A stretch of 64,000 nt of DNA from Meridianimarinicoccus aquatilis (lineage in GTDB: Bacteria > Pseudomonadota > Alphaproteobacteria > Rhodobacterales > Rhodobacteraceae): positions 1 to 64,000 of the forward strand of contig NZ_SMZO01000006.1 in the NCBI RefSeq assembly GCF_004358675.1, written 5' to 3'. Made by a program: the position numbers and the translations under genes. Under the pieces are notes generated by a model that saw only the letters and a list, made by a program, of their open reading frames with translations, searched no databases and was not told the origin of the DNA. This document shows positions 27,836 through 35,930 of the stretch, piece after piece; positions within the stretch are counted from its first letter, which is position 1, and every line of letters begins with the position of its first letter.

Positions 27836-28669
27836 GTGAAGCAATATCATGAGGCACTAAAACAAGTGTTGTCGGACGGGGTTCAAACAACGGACCGGAC
27901 AGGAACTGGCACCATCGCCTTTTTCGGAATGCAGTGCCGTTATCCGCTGGCAGAGGGATTCCCGCTTGTCACAACGAAAAAGCTCCATCTTCGGTCGATC
28001 ATCCATGAGTTGCTGTGGTTCCTGTCGGGAGACACGAACATCCGGTATTTGAAAGAGAACGGCGTTTCGATCTGGGACGAATGGGCAGATGAGGCTGGCG
28101 ATCTTGGCCCGGTCTATGGCAAGCAGTGGCGCCGCTTCCCCGCACTTGAGCCAACAGATCAGACGGATGGCGACATCGCTCTGTTCAGGGCGCGCGAGAT
28201 TGATCAGATTTCGGATTTGGTCGAGATGATCCGGACCTCGCCCGATAGTCGCCGCTTGATCGTTTCGGCGTGGAACCCAGGCGATGTGCCGGAAATGGCC
28301 CTGCCGCCTTGTCATACGCTTTGGCAGGTTCGAATCCTGGGTGGTAAACTGCATTTGCAGCTATACCAGCGATCCGCCGACATGTTTCTGGGGGTTCCTT
28401 TCAACATCGCGTCCTATGCGTTGCTGGCCCATATGCTGGCCCATGTGACCGGGTACGAGGTGGGCGATTTCGTGCACAGCATCGGTGATGCGCATATCTA
28501 CTCCAACCATTTTGAGCAGGTTCAAACGCAATTAGCCCGTACCCCAAAGCCGTTGCCTCAACTAAGGATCACACGCGATGTTTCGTCTATCTTTGACTTC
28601 CAGTTCGACGATTTCAAAGTGATCGGATACGATCCCGACCCGGCGATCCGCGCGCCGGTTGCGGTGTAA
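27836..28669 (+). CDS. thyA: Thymidylate synthase
   Basis: ThyA methylates dUMP to dTMP using methylene-tetrahydrofolate, releasing dihydrofolate. The catalytic Cys is in [12 protein letters not shown], the phosphate-binding Arg residues in [15 protein letters not shown], and the folate-binding C-terminus ends in IRAPVAV. I prefer the GTG at 27836 (giving MKQYHEAL, like the E. coli protein, 277 residues). ATG 27821, adding five residues, is an equal alternative; a longer open frame from 27773 is unlikely. folA starts 4 bp after the stop, so the enzyme regenerating its cofactor is co-transcribed. Confidence 0.96.
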   Translation: MKQYHEALKQVLSDGVQTTDRTGTGTIAFFGMQCRYPLAEGFPLVTTKKLHLRSIIHELLWFLSGDTNIRYLKENGVSIWDEWADEAGDLGPVYGKQWRRFPALEPTDQTDGDIALFRAREIDQISDLVEMIRTSPDSRRLIVSAWNPGDVPEMALPPCHTLWQVRILGGKLHLQLYQRSADMFLGVPFNIASYALLAHMLAHVTGYEVGDFVHSIGDAHIYSNHFEQVQTQLARTPKPLPQLRITRDVSSIFDFQFDDFKVIGYDPDPAIRAPVAV

Positions 28670-28673
28670 ATCG

Positions 28674-29153
28674 ATGTTGACCGCAATTGCAGCGCGCGCC
28701 CGCAACGGGGCTATCGGCAAGGGCAACACTATCCCGTGGAAAGTTCCTGAAGATCTGGCCTTTTTTCAACGCGAAACGCACGGCGGCGCCATCATCATGG
28801 GGCGCAATACGTGGGACAGCCTCCCGTTCAAGCCATTGAAGAACAGGCTGAACCTGGTGGTGTCTTCGCGCATGTCTGGGGGCGAAAATGTCGTCGCATC
28901 GCTCGAAAATGCCATCGGCGAGGCCGAGAGCCAAGGTTACAGGCGTGTCTACGCCATCGGGGGCGAGGGAATATACCGCGAAGCGCTTGCGATCGCAGAT
29001 CGACTTCTTGTCACCGAGGTGGATACAGAGGTTGAGGATGCGGACGCGTTCTTTCCCCGGTTTTCAGCAGATGACTGGCGGCTTTCGGGCACTTTGCTGT
29101 TGCGTGAAACAGGCCCTCGCGCCGAGGTGCACGAGTACTTGCGCAAGGGGTAA
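28674..29153 (+). CDS. folA: Dihydrofolate reductase
   Basis: FolA reduces dihydrofolate to tetrahydrofolate with NADPH. The 159-residue protein has the family elements AIAARARNGAIGKGNTIPW (Met20 loop region), the acidic active-site residue in VPEDLAFFQRET, the NADPH loop IIMGRNTWDSLP, and VYAIGGEGIYREAL. ATG 28674 lies 4 bp after thyA, and the pair forms the dTMP-synthesis cycle with glyA elsewhere in the window. Sequence changes linked to trimethoprim resistance cannot be judged by eye. Confidence 0.96.
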   Translation: MLTAIAARARNGAIGKGNTIPWKVPEDLAFFQRETHGGAIIMGRNTWDSLPFKPLKNRLNLVVSSRMSGGENVVASLENAIGEAESQGYRRVYAIGGEGIYREALAIADRLLVTEVDTEVEDADAFFPRFSADDWRLSGTLLLRETGPRAEVHEYLRKG

Positions 29154-29256
29154 ACAACCCCCCCGAGCGGCTGTGTCACACTTATAGGGGCGGTGTCTTG
29201 ACAGCAGACACCACCCGGGACGGAAGCGCTCAAGCCCATGCCATGAGCGGTGAAGT

Positions 29257-29466
29257 TCAGTCGAGTAATTGCAATTCGTCTGCAGATTCTCGCCCGTCGC
29301 GGCCTTCGCGCATCTCAAAAGACACTTTTTGATTGTCGGCAAGGCCTGTCAAACCGGCACGCTCAACCGCCGAAATATGAACAAAAATGTCCTTTCCACC
29401 TGTATCTGGTGCAATGAAGCCGAAGCCTTTGGTTGTGTTGAACCACTTCACGGTGCCAGTGGGCAT
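29257..29466 (-). CDS. cspA: Cold-shock-domain protein
   Basis: A 69-residue single cold-shock domain. RNP1 is KGFGFIA (residues 13-19) and RNP2 is DIFVHIS (near 26-32); both are intact. Such proteins bind single-stranded RNA and act as RNA chaperones; some copies are cold-induced and others are constitutive. The start is preceded by GGGAG, and a small hairpin (29488-29500) lies in the likely leader. The gene lies between folA (convergent) and the ArsC/Spx-like gene (divergent). The family symbol is generic. Confidence 0.95.
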   Translation of the reverse strand: MPTGTVKWFNTTKGFGFIAPDTGGKDIFVHISAVERAGLTGLADNQKVSFEMREGRDGRESADELQLLD

Positions 29467-29624
29467 CGCGTATCTCCCTTTTCGTGACGCCCCGAGGGCG
29501 TGTTCTTAATCAAACCCCAACGGGCATTCGCTCGGGCTATCTTTAAAACAAGGGCCACTGGCCGTAAAAGCAAGTCTGAGGCGCAAAAAATGCGTGTTGG
29601 GCCAAGGAAAACGGGAAAACTGCG

Positions 29625-29960
29625 ATGGCAATTATCACTGTCTATGGAATTAAGACCTGCGATACATGCCGCAAAGCGGTTAAGGCCCTTCAAGCGGCGG
29701 GGCACGACGTGACGCTGCATGACGTGCGCGCAGATCCTATCACCAAAGAAGGTCTGGAAAGCTGGTTGGATCAATTTGGATCAGATTTGGTGAATCGTCG
29801 ATCGACCACATGGCGGGGTTTGGATGACGCGGTGCGGACCATGCCGGAAAGCGACCTGCTTTTACAGCACCCGACGGTCATGAAACGGCCGGTCATCGAC
29901 ACGGGGGACGCGCTTCATTTGGGGTGGAGCAAGACAGTGCAGGCGGAATTGAGCCTGTAG
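29625..29960 (+). CDS. ArsC/Spx-family thioredoxin-fold protein
   Basis: A 111-residue member of the ArsC/Spx/YffB family. The thioredoxin-like start ITVYGIKTCDTCRKAVKAL holds a CxxC pair (CDTC), and RPVIDTGDALHLGW near the end is the cis-Pro segment. The wording is closer to YffB/Spx-like proteins than to true arsenate reductase, which would have a single Cys followed by further Arg/Cys residues, and no ars genes are nearby. Redox role likely, substrate unknown. A perfect hairpin follows at 29963. Confidence 0.85.
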   Translation: MAIITVYGIKTCDTCRKAVKALQAAGHDVTLHDVRADPITKEGLESWLDQFGSDLVNRRSTTWRGLDDAVRTMPESDLLLQHPTVMKRPVIDTGDALHLGWSKTVQAELSL

Positions 29961-29962
29961 TT

Positions 29963-29984
29963 GCCGGGCAGCGAACTGCCCGGC
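29963..29984. terminator. Bidirectional hairpin before thrS end
   Basis: GCCGGGCAG and CTGCCCGGC form a perfect 9-bp stem with a CGAA loop (TTCG on the minus strand), 2 bp after the plus-strand stop and 7 bp after the thrS stop. It can serve both convergent genes. Confidence 0.72.
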
Positions 29985-29991
29985 CAAACAG

Positions 29992-31938
29992 TCACACCAT
30001 GTCGGGGGCACGTGCGGCTGTCCCCAGTTCATTCAGCATCGAATCCAGTGTTTCGGTGCTGGTCGCCTTTTGACCCAACCGGCGCACCGTAACGGTGCGA
30101 TTTTCGACTTCTCGCGCCCCGCATGCGAGAATTATGGGAACCTTTCCAAGGGAATGTTCCCTGACCTTGAAATTGATTTTCTCGTTACGCACGTCCGCTT
30201 CGGCCCGGATGCCCGCCGCTTGCAGGGCGTTGACCACTTCGCGCACATAATCATCGGCCTCTGACGTGATCGATGCAACGACCACCTGACGCGGTGCAAT
30301 CCAGAACGGCATCTTGCCCGAATAGTTCTCGATCAGGATTCCGATGAACCGCTCAAAGCTGCCCAGAACGGCGCGGTGCAACATCACGGGGCGATGCTTG
30401 TCACCGTCAGAACCGATGTAGCTGGCGTTGAGGCGCTCTGGCAGGTTGAAATCGGCCTGGAACGTGCCGCATTGCCATTCGCGGCCGATTGCGTCGGTCA
30501 ACTTGAAGTCCAGTTTGGGTCCGTAGAAAGCGCCTTCGCCAGGGTCGATTTCGTAATCGTTCCGCACACTTAGAATGGCTTTTTCCAAGGCGGCTTCGGC
30601 TTTGTCCCAGATTTCGTCGCTGCCAACGCGGACGTCGGGACGTGTGGACAATTTGATGTCGAACGAGCCGAACCCGGTGTCGTGATACACACGAGACAGC
30701 AGATCGATGAACTTTGCGGTTTCTGCTTCGATCTGGTCTTCGGTGCAGAAGATATGCGCATCATCTTGGGTAAAATTCCGCACGCGCATCAAACCGTGAA
30801 GCGCGCCGTGCGCCTCATAGCGGTGACACGAGCCAAATTCTGCCAGTCGAAGCGGTAGATCCCGATAGGATTTGATGCCCTGATTGAACACCTGAACGTG
30901 ACAGGGGCAGTTCATCGGCTTCAGAGCGTTGACGCGTTTTTCATTTGCGTGCTCTTCATCGATTTCCGTGATGTACATGTTTTCACGGTATTTATCCCAG
31001 TGCCCCGAGGCTTCCCACAGCTTGCGATCCACCACTTGTGGCGTTCTGATCTCGCGATAGCCATCGCGGGTGAGCTGGCGGCGCATGTAGTCTTCAAGCT
31101 CGCGATAGATGGTCCAGCCATCCGGATGCCAGAAAACCATGCCCGGTGCTTCGTCCTGAAAGTGAAACAGGCCCATCTCGCGACCAAGGCGGCGGTGGTC
31201 GCGCTTTTCGGCTTCTTCGAGGAAATTCAGATGCTTCTTCAGCCCATCGCGGTTCTGAAAGCCAACACCATAGATCCGCTGAAGCATCGGGCGGTTGCTG
31301 TCACCGCGCCAGTATGCCCCAGCCACCGACATGAGTTTAAAGGCGTCGGCGGGCACTTGGCCGGTGTGTTGCAAATGCGGGCCGCGGCACAGGTCTTGCC
31401 AGTCACCGTGCCAGTACATGCGGATCGGTTGATCTTCGGGGATCATGCCAACCAGCTCGACTTTATAGGGCTCGCCCAAGGCTTCGTAATGGGCGATGGC
31501 ACGGTCGCGGTCCCACAATTCGGTGCGGACTGGATCGCGGGCCGCGATGATCTCTTTCATCTTTTTCTCAATAAGACCAAGGTCTTCGGGCGAGAAAGGA
31601 TCGGCGCGGTCGAAGTCGTAGTACCAGCCGTTCTTGATAACCGGGCCGATGGTGACTTTTACATCGTCCCACAGCTCTTGCACGGCGCGCGCCATGATGT
31701 GCGCCAGGTCGTGACGGATCAGTTCAAGCGCCTGATCATCGTCCTTGAGTGTATGGATCGCGATGTCAGCATCGGTGTCGATGGGCCATTGAAGATCCCA
31801 ATGCGCACCATTCACTGTCGCGGAAATCGCCTTTTTTGCCAATGAGTTGGAGATATCAGCGGCTACGTCTGCGGGCGTTGTTCCTTGCGGAAAAACGCGC
31901 TGTGAGCCATCGGGAAGGGTGAGGGTGACGTCTGCCAT
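29992..31938 (-). CDS. thrS: Threonyl-tRNA synthetase
   Basis: ThrS attaches threonine to tRNA-Thr. The 648 residues show the TGS domain (about 1-65, [19 protein letters not shown]), the editing domain with [11 protein letters not shown] near residue 95, and a class II core. The zinc site is formed by Cys in MNCPCH, His in QDDAHIF and His in [10 protein letters not shown]. Motif 2 contains [14 protein letters not shown]. The C-terminal anticodon-binding domain follows ([13 protein letters not shown]). The start ATG 31938 has GAGGAGG upstream. No leader with a threonyl-tRNA-like structure was recognised in the 232-bp gap to the divergent gene. Confidence 0.98.
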   Translation of the reverse strand: MADVTLTLPDGSQRVFPQGTTPADVAADISNSLAKKAISATVNGAHWDLQWPIDTDADIAIHTLKDDDQALELIRHDLAHIMARAVQELWDDVKVTIGPVIKNGWYYDFDRADPFSPEDLGLIEKKMKEIIAARDPVRTELWDRDRAIAHYEALGEPYKVELVGMIPEDQPIRMYWHGDWQDLCRGPHLQHTGQVPADAFKLMSVAGAYWRGDSNRPMLQRIYGVGFQNRDGLKKHLNFLEEAEKRDHRRLGREMGLFHFQDEAPGMVFWHPDGWTIYRELEDYMRRQLTRDGYREIRTPQVVDRKLWEASGHWDKYRENMYITEIDEEHANEKRVNALKPMNCPCHVQVFNQGIKSYRDLPLRLAEFGSCHRYEAHGALHGLMRVRNFTQDDAHIFCTEDQIEAETAKFIDLLSRVYHDTGFGSFDIKLSTRPDVRVGSDEIWDKAEAALEKAILSVRNDYEIDPGEGAFYGPKLDFKLTDAIGREWQCGTFQADFNLPERLNASYIGSDGDKHRPVMLHRAVLGSFERFIGILIENYSGKMPFWIAPRQVVVASITSEADDYVREVVNALQAAGIRAEADVRNEKINFKVREHSLGKVPIILACGAREVENRTVTVRRLGQKATSTETLDSMLNELGTAARAPDMV

Positions 31939-32170
31939 GATCTGGCCTCCTCGTCGGTTTGGCGCCTACAAAACGCCCGGTTGCGGGTTGGGTTCGGGCC
32001 GTCTTGTGCGCGCCGTCGCGGCGGGTGTCAAGCCGCGTGCGTCGGTGCATTAGTGTGTATGACTTGCGCCCCACTCGCGCAGGACACTTGTCGGATAGAA
32101 AGACGGCTTTCGCGGGGTTGTCACCGGGCGCGCGGACGGGTTTTGTGGGGCAACACAGGAAAGGACCGTC

Positions 32171-32929
32171 ATGGACACGCAGCACGCAGGGGCGGACCCC
32201 ACGTTTCTACAGACGCAATCAGGGCGCCGGATCGCCTATGTGCGCCGTGAAGGTGCCGGACCGGGCGTCGTGTTTCTGGGCGGCTTTGCGTCTGACATGA
32301 CCGGCACCAAGGCCCTGCATCTGGAGGCATGGGCAACAGCACATGGGCGCGCGTTCCTGCGGTTCGATTACAGCGGGCACGGGGCGTCTTCAGGCGCATT
32401 TGCGGACGGTTGCATTGGGGATTGGGCATCTGATGCGCGCGCTGCAATCATGTCGCTGACTGAAGGGCCGCAAATCCTGGTCGGGTCCAGCATGGGGGGG
32501 TGGATCAGCCTGTTGATCGCGCGCTTGATTCCCGAAAAGATCGCCGGTCTTGTGACGATTGCCGCTGCGCCAGATTTTACCGAAAGCATGTGGTCCGAGT
32601 TCAGCGATGCACAGCAGGCTAAGGTCCGCGAAGCGGGGCAGGTGAGTCTGCCGTCTGATTATGGCGCGCCGCTGCCCATCACGATGAAAATGATTGATGA
32701 AGGGCGGCAAAATCTGGTGCTGAACTCGCCTTTGCGGCTGCCGTTTCCGGTGCGGTTCTTGCAGGGAACAGCAGATGTTGAAGTCAGCGTTGATCTGGCG
32801 CGCCAGCTTTTGGATCATGCGGAAGGTGGGAATATGCGGCTGACTTTGGTCAAAGGCGCAGATCACAGGTTTTCAACGCCTGAGTGTCTGGCATTGGTTG
32901 AGGCGGCGATCACAGAGGTGACGGAATGA
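32171..32929 (+). CDS. Alpha/beta hydrolase
   Basis: A 252-residue cytosolic alpha/beta hydrolase. It has the oxyanion strand VVFLGGFASDMTGTKAL, the FDYSGHGASSG turn typical of this subgroup, and the nucleophile elbow GSSMGG (Ser near residue 106). The acid is probably in LQGTADVEVSVDLA and the His in KGADHRFSTPE. It resembles the human ABHD10-like / BAAT-type small esterases; substrate unknown. It opens a three-gene operon with ATGA-type overlaps, together with another hydrolase and a methyltransferase. Confidence 0.86.
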   Translation: MDTQHAGADPTFLQTQSGRRIAYVRREGAGPGVVFLGGFASDMTGTKALHLEAWATAHGRAFLRFDYSGHGASSGAFADGCIGDWASDARAAIMSLTEGPQILVGSSMGGWISLLIARLIPEKIAGLVTIAAAPDFTESMWSEFSDAQQAKVREAGQVSLPSDYGAPLPITMKMIDEGRQNLVLNSPLRLPFPVRFLQGTADVEVSVDLARQLLDHAEGGNMRLTLVKGADHRFSTPECLALVEAAITEVTE

Positions 32930-33918
32930 TAGAGTCTGCGATGAGTGTATTGCGCTGGGTCATTGGGATCGGTGTCGTGTTGTGGCTGGCGACTCAGGCC
33001 TTGGATTGGATCGGGCCGACCGTTCCGGCGGATTTGTCGGTGCGCCCGGTGGAGGTTCCGCAGGCCGCCGAGTTGGATGGGTGGTTGGTTGAGCAGGAAA
33101 GCAGCGTTCCGAACCTACGCGATGACGCGGCCAAACAGATTGTTTGGGCAGGCGAACCGGGCACGCGGACGGATTGGGTCGTGGTCAACTTGCACGGATT
33201 CTCGGCCACCCGCGAAGAGCTTCGTCCCTTGCCGGATGATCTGGCCGCCAAGCTGGAGGCCAATCTGTTTCTGACGCGACTGGCCGGCCATGGCCGTGAC
33301 GGGGCCGCCATGGGAGAGATCACCGTTGCCGATTGGGTGGATGACGTGACCGAAGCAATGGCGGTCGGGCGTGCCTTGGGGGAAAAAGTCTTGCTGGTTG
33401 GCAGTTCCACTGGCGGGGCGCTTGCCATTTTGGCGGCATCGGATCCGGACCTGTCCCAAAACTTGGCCGGTGTCGCGTTGATTTCGCCGAACCTGCAAGT
33501 TTCGGGCTGGGGCGGGCGACTGATCGAGTGGCCGGGCGCGGAGACATGGGGGCCCATGGTGATCGGCGCAGAGCGTTCTTTCGAGCCACGCAATGAGCTT
33601 CATGGGCAGCATTGGACGACGACCTATTCCACAGGTGTTCTGGCCCAGTTGGGCGCACTGACGCACGCTGTTCGCGGGCTGAACAAGGCTATGATCACCG
33701 TGCCCGCACTTTTTGCCATCTCGTCTACGGATGAAGTTGTTGACGGGCGTGCAACGGTGCGTGCGGCTGCTGATTGGGGGGCGCCGTCTGAATTGGTACC
33801 AGTGACCTTGAGCGTGGGTGACGATCCTGCGGGGCATGTTCTGGCTGGTGATATCTTGAGCCCGGCAACCACCGACCGGTTGGTCGAACGGATTTTTGGC
33901 TGGGCGCGCGGGTTGTGA
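32926..33918 (+). CDS. Membrane-anchored alpha/beta hydrolase
   Basis: A 330-residue hydrolase with an N-terminal hydrophobic helix (about 9-30, VLRWVIGIGVVLWLATQALDW), which should anchor it to the inner membrane with the catalytic part probably outside. The hydrolase core has NLHGFSATREEL as oxyanion region, the nucleophile elbow GSSTGG (Ser near residue 157), and a late His in GDDPAGHVLAGD. It differs strongly from the preceding gene product, so it is not a recent duplicate. ATG 32926 overlaps the previous stop; ATG 32941 is an alternative. Substrate unknown. Confidence 0.82.
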   Translation: MIESAMSVLRWVIGIGVVLWLATQALDWIGPTVPADLSVRPVEVPQAAELDGWLVEQESSVPNLRDDAAKQIVWAGEPGTRTDWVVVNLHGFSATREELRPLPDDLAAKLEANLFLTRLAGHGRDGAAMGEITVADWVDDVTEAMAVGRALGEKVLLVGSSTGGALAILAASDPDLSQNLAGVALISPNLQVSGWGGRLIEWPGAETWGPMVIGAERSFEPRNELHGQHWTTTYSTGVLAQLGALTHAVRGLNKAMITVPALFAISSTDEVVDGRATVRAAADWGAPSELVPVTLSVGDDPAGHVLAGDILSPATTDRLVERIFGWARGL

Positions 33919-34547
33919 CACCTGTGTCTGCGCCAGATCATCTGGCGCAGGTGCATGCGGGCACGCCGGGCGTGTACCGGCGGCAAGCTGCCGTGTGGAA
34001 TGCAGGCCGAATGGGCGATCTGTACGAACAGAAATGGCTTGACCGTATTGTGGATGGTCTTGAACCGGGCGCACCGGTTTTGGATCTGGGGTGCGGCGGG
34101 GGCGACCCGATCGCAATTTATTTGCTGCAGCGCGGGTTTTCCGTGACCGGATTGGATGCGTCGCCCGAGATGCTTGCAATTGCGCGTGATCGATTGCCCG
34201 ATCTGCACACAGTTCTGGGCGATATGCGGGAGGCGGAACTGCCAAGCGGGCAGGGCGCCATCATTGGGTGGGACAGTTTCTTTCATCTGTCCGCATCGGA
34301 ACAAGTGGCGCTGATACCCCGGCTGGCAGCGGCGTTGCGGCCGGGCGGAAGGCTTTTGCTGACAGTGGGGCCTGCGGCGAGTGAAGGCATCGGGTCGGTG
34401 GGCGGTGAGGCGGTGTATCACGCCAGCCTTGCCCAAAATGAGTACGCCGCCCGATTTGGGGCGGCGCGCTGTGATGTGATTGCGTTCGAACCCGAAGATC
34501 CGAACTGTCGCGGCCGGAGCGTTCTGCTGTCGCAGCGCCGGGCGTAA
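33915..34547 (+). CDS. Class I SAM-dependent methyltransferase
   Basis: A 210-residue methyltransferase. The SAM-binding motif I is PVLDLGCGGGDPIAIYL near residue 55, followed by the acidic strand end in VTGLDASPEMLAIAR and motif IV-like GAIIGWDSFFHLSASEQ. The substrate cannot be predicted; the N-terminal DHLAQVHAGTPGVYRRQAAVWN helix resembles small-molecule methyltransferases. It is coupled to the membrane hydrolase upstream (ATG-stop overlap of 4 bp) and converges with phaZ, 4 bp between stops. The operon has no visible transporter or regulator. Confidence 0.85.
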   Translation: MTPVSAPDHLAQVHAGTPGVYRRQAAVWNAGRMGDLYEQKWLDRIVDGLEPGAPVLDLGCGGGDPIAIYLLQRGFSVTGLDASPEMLAIARDRLPDLHTVLGDMREAELPSGQGAIIGWDSFFHLSASEQVALIPRLAAALRPGGRLLLTVGPAASEGIGSVGGEAVYHASLAQNEYAARFGAARCDVIAFEPEDPNCRGRSVLLSQRRA

Positions 34548-34551
34548 CCGA

Positions 34552-35820
34552 TCAGACGCTGCGCAGGCCTTGCGCTGTTTCGGGCGCGGGCCGTGTGTTC
34601 GCGTCGATGAATTCCAGAACGAGGGGGCGGATGTTGTTGCGCCAGCTCTTGCCCGCGAAAATGCCGTAGTGACCTGCGCCGGGCTCAAGATGCGCTGCTT
34701 TCTTACTGTCGGGCAGACCGGTCAGCAGATCAAGCGCGGCTAGGCATTGGCCGGGTGCGCTGATGTCATCCTTTTCACCTTCGACGATTTTCACAGCGAT
34801 GTCGGTGATCTTGCCGATATCGACCATGTGACCATCGACCACAAAGCGGTTCTGCGCGATTTCAAGGTTCTTGAAGATGCGCTCGACGGTCGACAGATAG
34901 AATTCTGCGGTCATGTCCATGACGGCAAGGTATTCGTCGTAGAACTTGTTATGGAAGTCGTGATCCGATGCCTCGCCCTTGGCGACGCGCACGATCTGGT
35001 TGAAGAAGGCTTCGCCGTGGCGGTCTGCGTTCATCGACATGAAGGACGACAGTTGCAGCAGGCCGGGATAGACCAACCTGCCTGCGCCCACATGGTTGAA
35101 GCCCACGCGCTGTACGGCGACCTTTTCAAGCTGACCCATGGTAATCCGGCGGCCGAAATCGGTGACGTCCGTCGCCGCCGCGTCGGGGTCGATCGGGCCG
35201 CCGATGAGTGTCATGGTTGCGGGCTGTGCTTCGGGGTTCTTTTCGGCCAGCAAAGCCGCGGCGGCGAGTGTCAGTGGCGCAGGCTGGCAAACGGCGATCA
35301 CGTTCAGGTCGCTGCCTAGCTCTTCCATGAAGTCGGCGAGGTAGAGGGTGTAGTCTTCAACGTCGAACTTGCCTTCGCTGACGGGAATGTCGCGGGCATT
35401 GTGCCAATCCGTAATGTAAACGTCACAATCCGGAAGCAGGCTGATAACTGTGGATCTGAGTAGCGTCGCATAGTGACCCGACATTGGTGCCACGAGGAGC
35501 ACCTTGCGGGGCATTGGGTTGCGGCCATGCACGTCAAACTTCAGAAGATCGCCAAAGGCACGGGTGACGACAGGAACGGTGGAGACGGTGTGATCGCGGC
35601 CATCTTCGCCGACGACGCAGGTGATGTTCCAGTCCGGCTTTGCGACCATGCGTGCAAAGCTGCGTTCCATAACTTCGCCCCAGGCTGCCATCATTTTGAA
35701 AGCAGGGGTGGGCGCCAACCCGGTCGCAGGGTATGAGCCGAAAGCGCGGGCAGTTGCACCAAGCCATTGGTTGGTGTTTCGCGCGGTTTCCATCAGGTCA
35801 TAGGTCGCCATGTAGCGCAT
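34552..35820 (-). CDS. phaZ: Intracellular polyhydroxyalkanoate depolymerase
   Basis: PhaZ breaks down stored PHB in the cytosol to release hydroxybutyrate. The 422-residue protein begins MRYMATYDLMETARN, as in the intracellular family. The nucleophile is Cys178 in VCQPAPL, not Ser, as is usual for this group. Other landmarks are the HYATLLRSTVISLLPDCDVY segment and the C-terminal His in PGAGHYGIFAGKSWR. No signal peptide is present, ruling out the secreted depolymerases. ATG 35820 has GAGGAG upstream. It is divergent from phaC with a 110-bp gap, so synthesis and breakdown genes share a control region. Confidence 0.94.
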   Translation of the reverse strand: MRYMATYDLMETARNTNQWLGATARAFGSYPATGLAPTPAFKMMAAWGEVMERSFARMVAKPDWNITCVVGEDGRDHTVSTVPVVTRAFGDLLKFDVHGRNPMPRKVLLVAPMSGHYATLLRSTVISLLPDCDVYITDWHNARDIPVSEGKFDVEDYTLYLADFMEELGSDLNVIAVCQPAPLTLAAAALLAEKNPEAQPATMTLIGGPIDPDAAATDVTDFGRRITMGQLEKVAVQRVGFNHVGAGRLVYPGLLQLSSFMSMNADRHGEAFFNQIVRVAKGEASDHDFHNKFYDEYLAVMDMTAEFYLSTVERIFKNLEIAQNRFVVDGHMVDIGKITDIAVKIVEGEKDDISAPGQCLAALDLLTGLPDSKKAAHLEPGAGHYGIFAGKSWRNNIRPLVLEFIDANTRPAPETAQGLRSV

Positions 35821-35930
35821 TTTCGTCTCCTCGGATGGGGATATCCTGCCCCGTAACAATTCGTCGCTTTGGCCCCCCTCCGCTACGACGTTACAAGTAT
35901 CTGGCATGAACCTACGGGGGAAATCGGGCC

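Noticed and set aside
30898-31845. Open frame of 315 codons opposite thrS
   Set aside because: Antisense to a fully conserved thrS. No signal, domain or ribosome site supports it.
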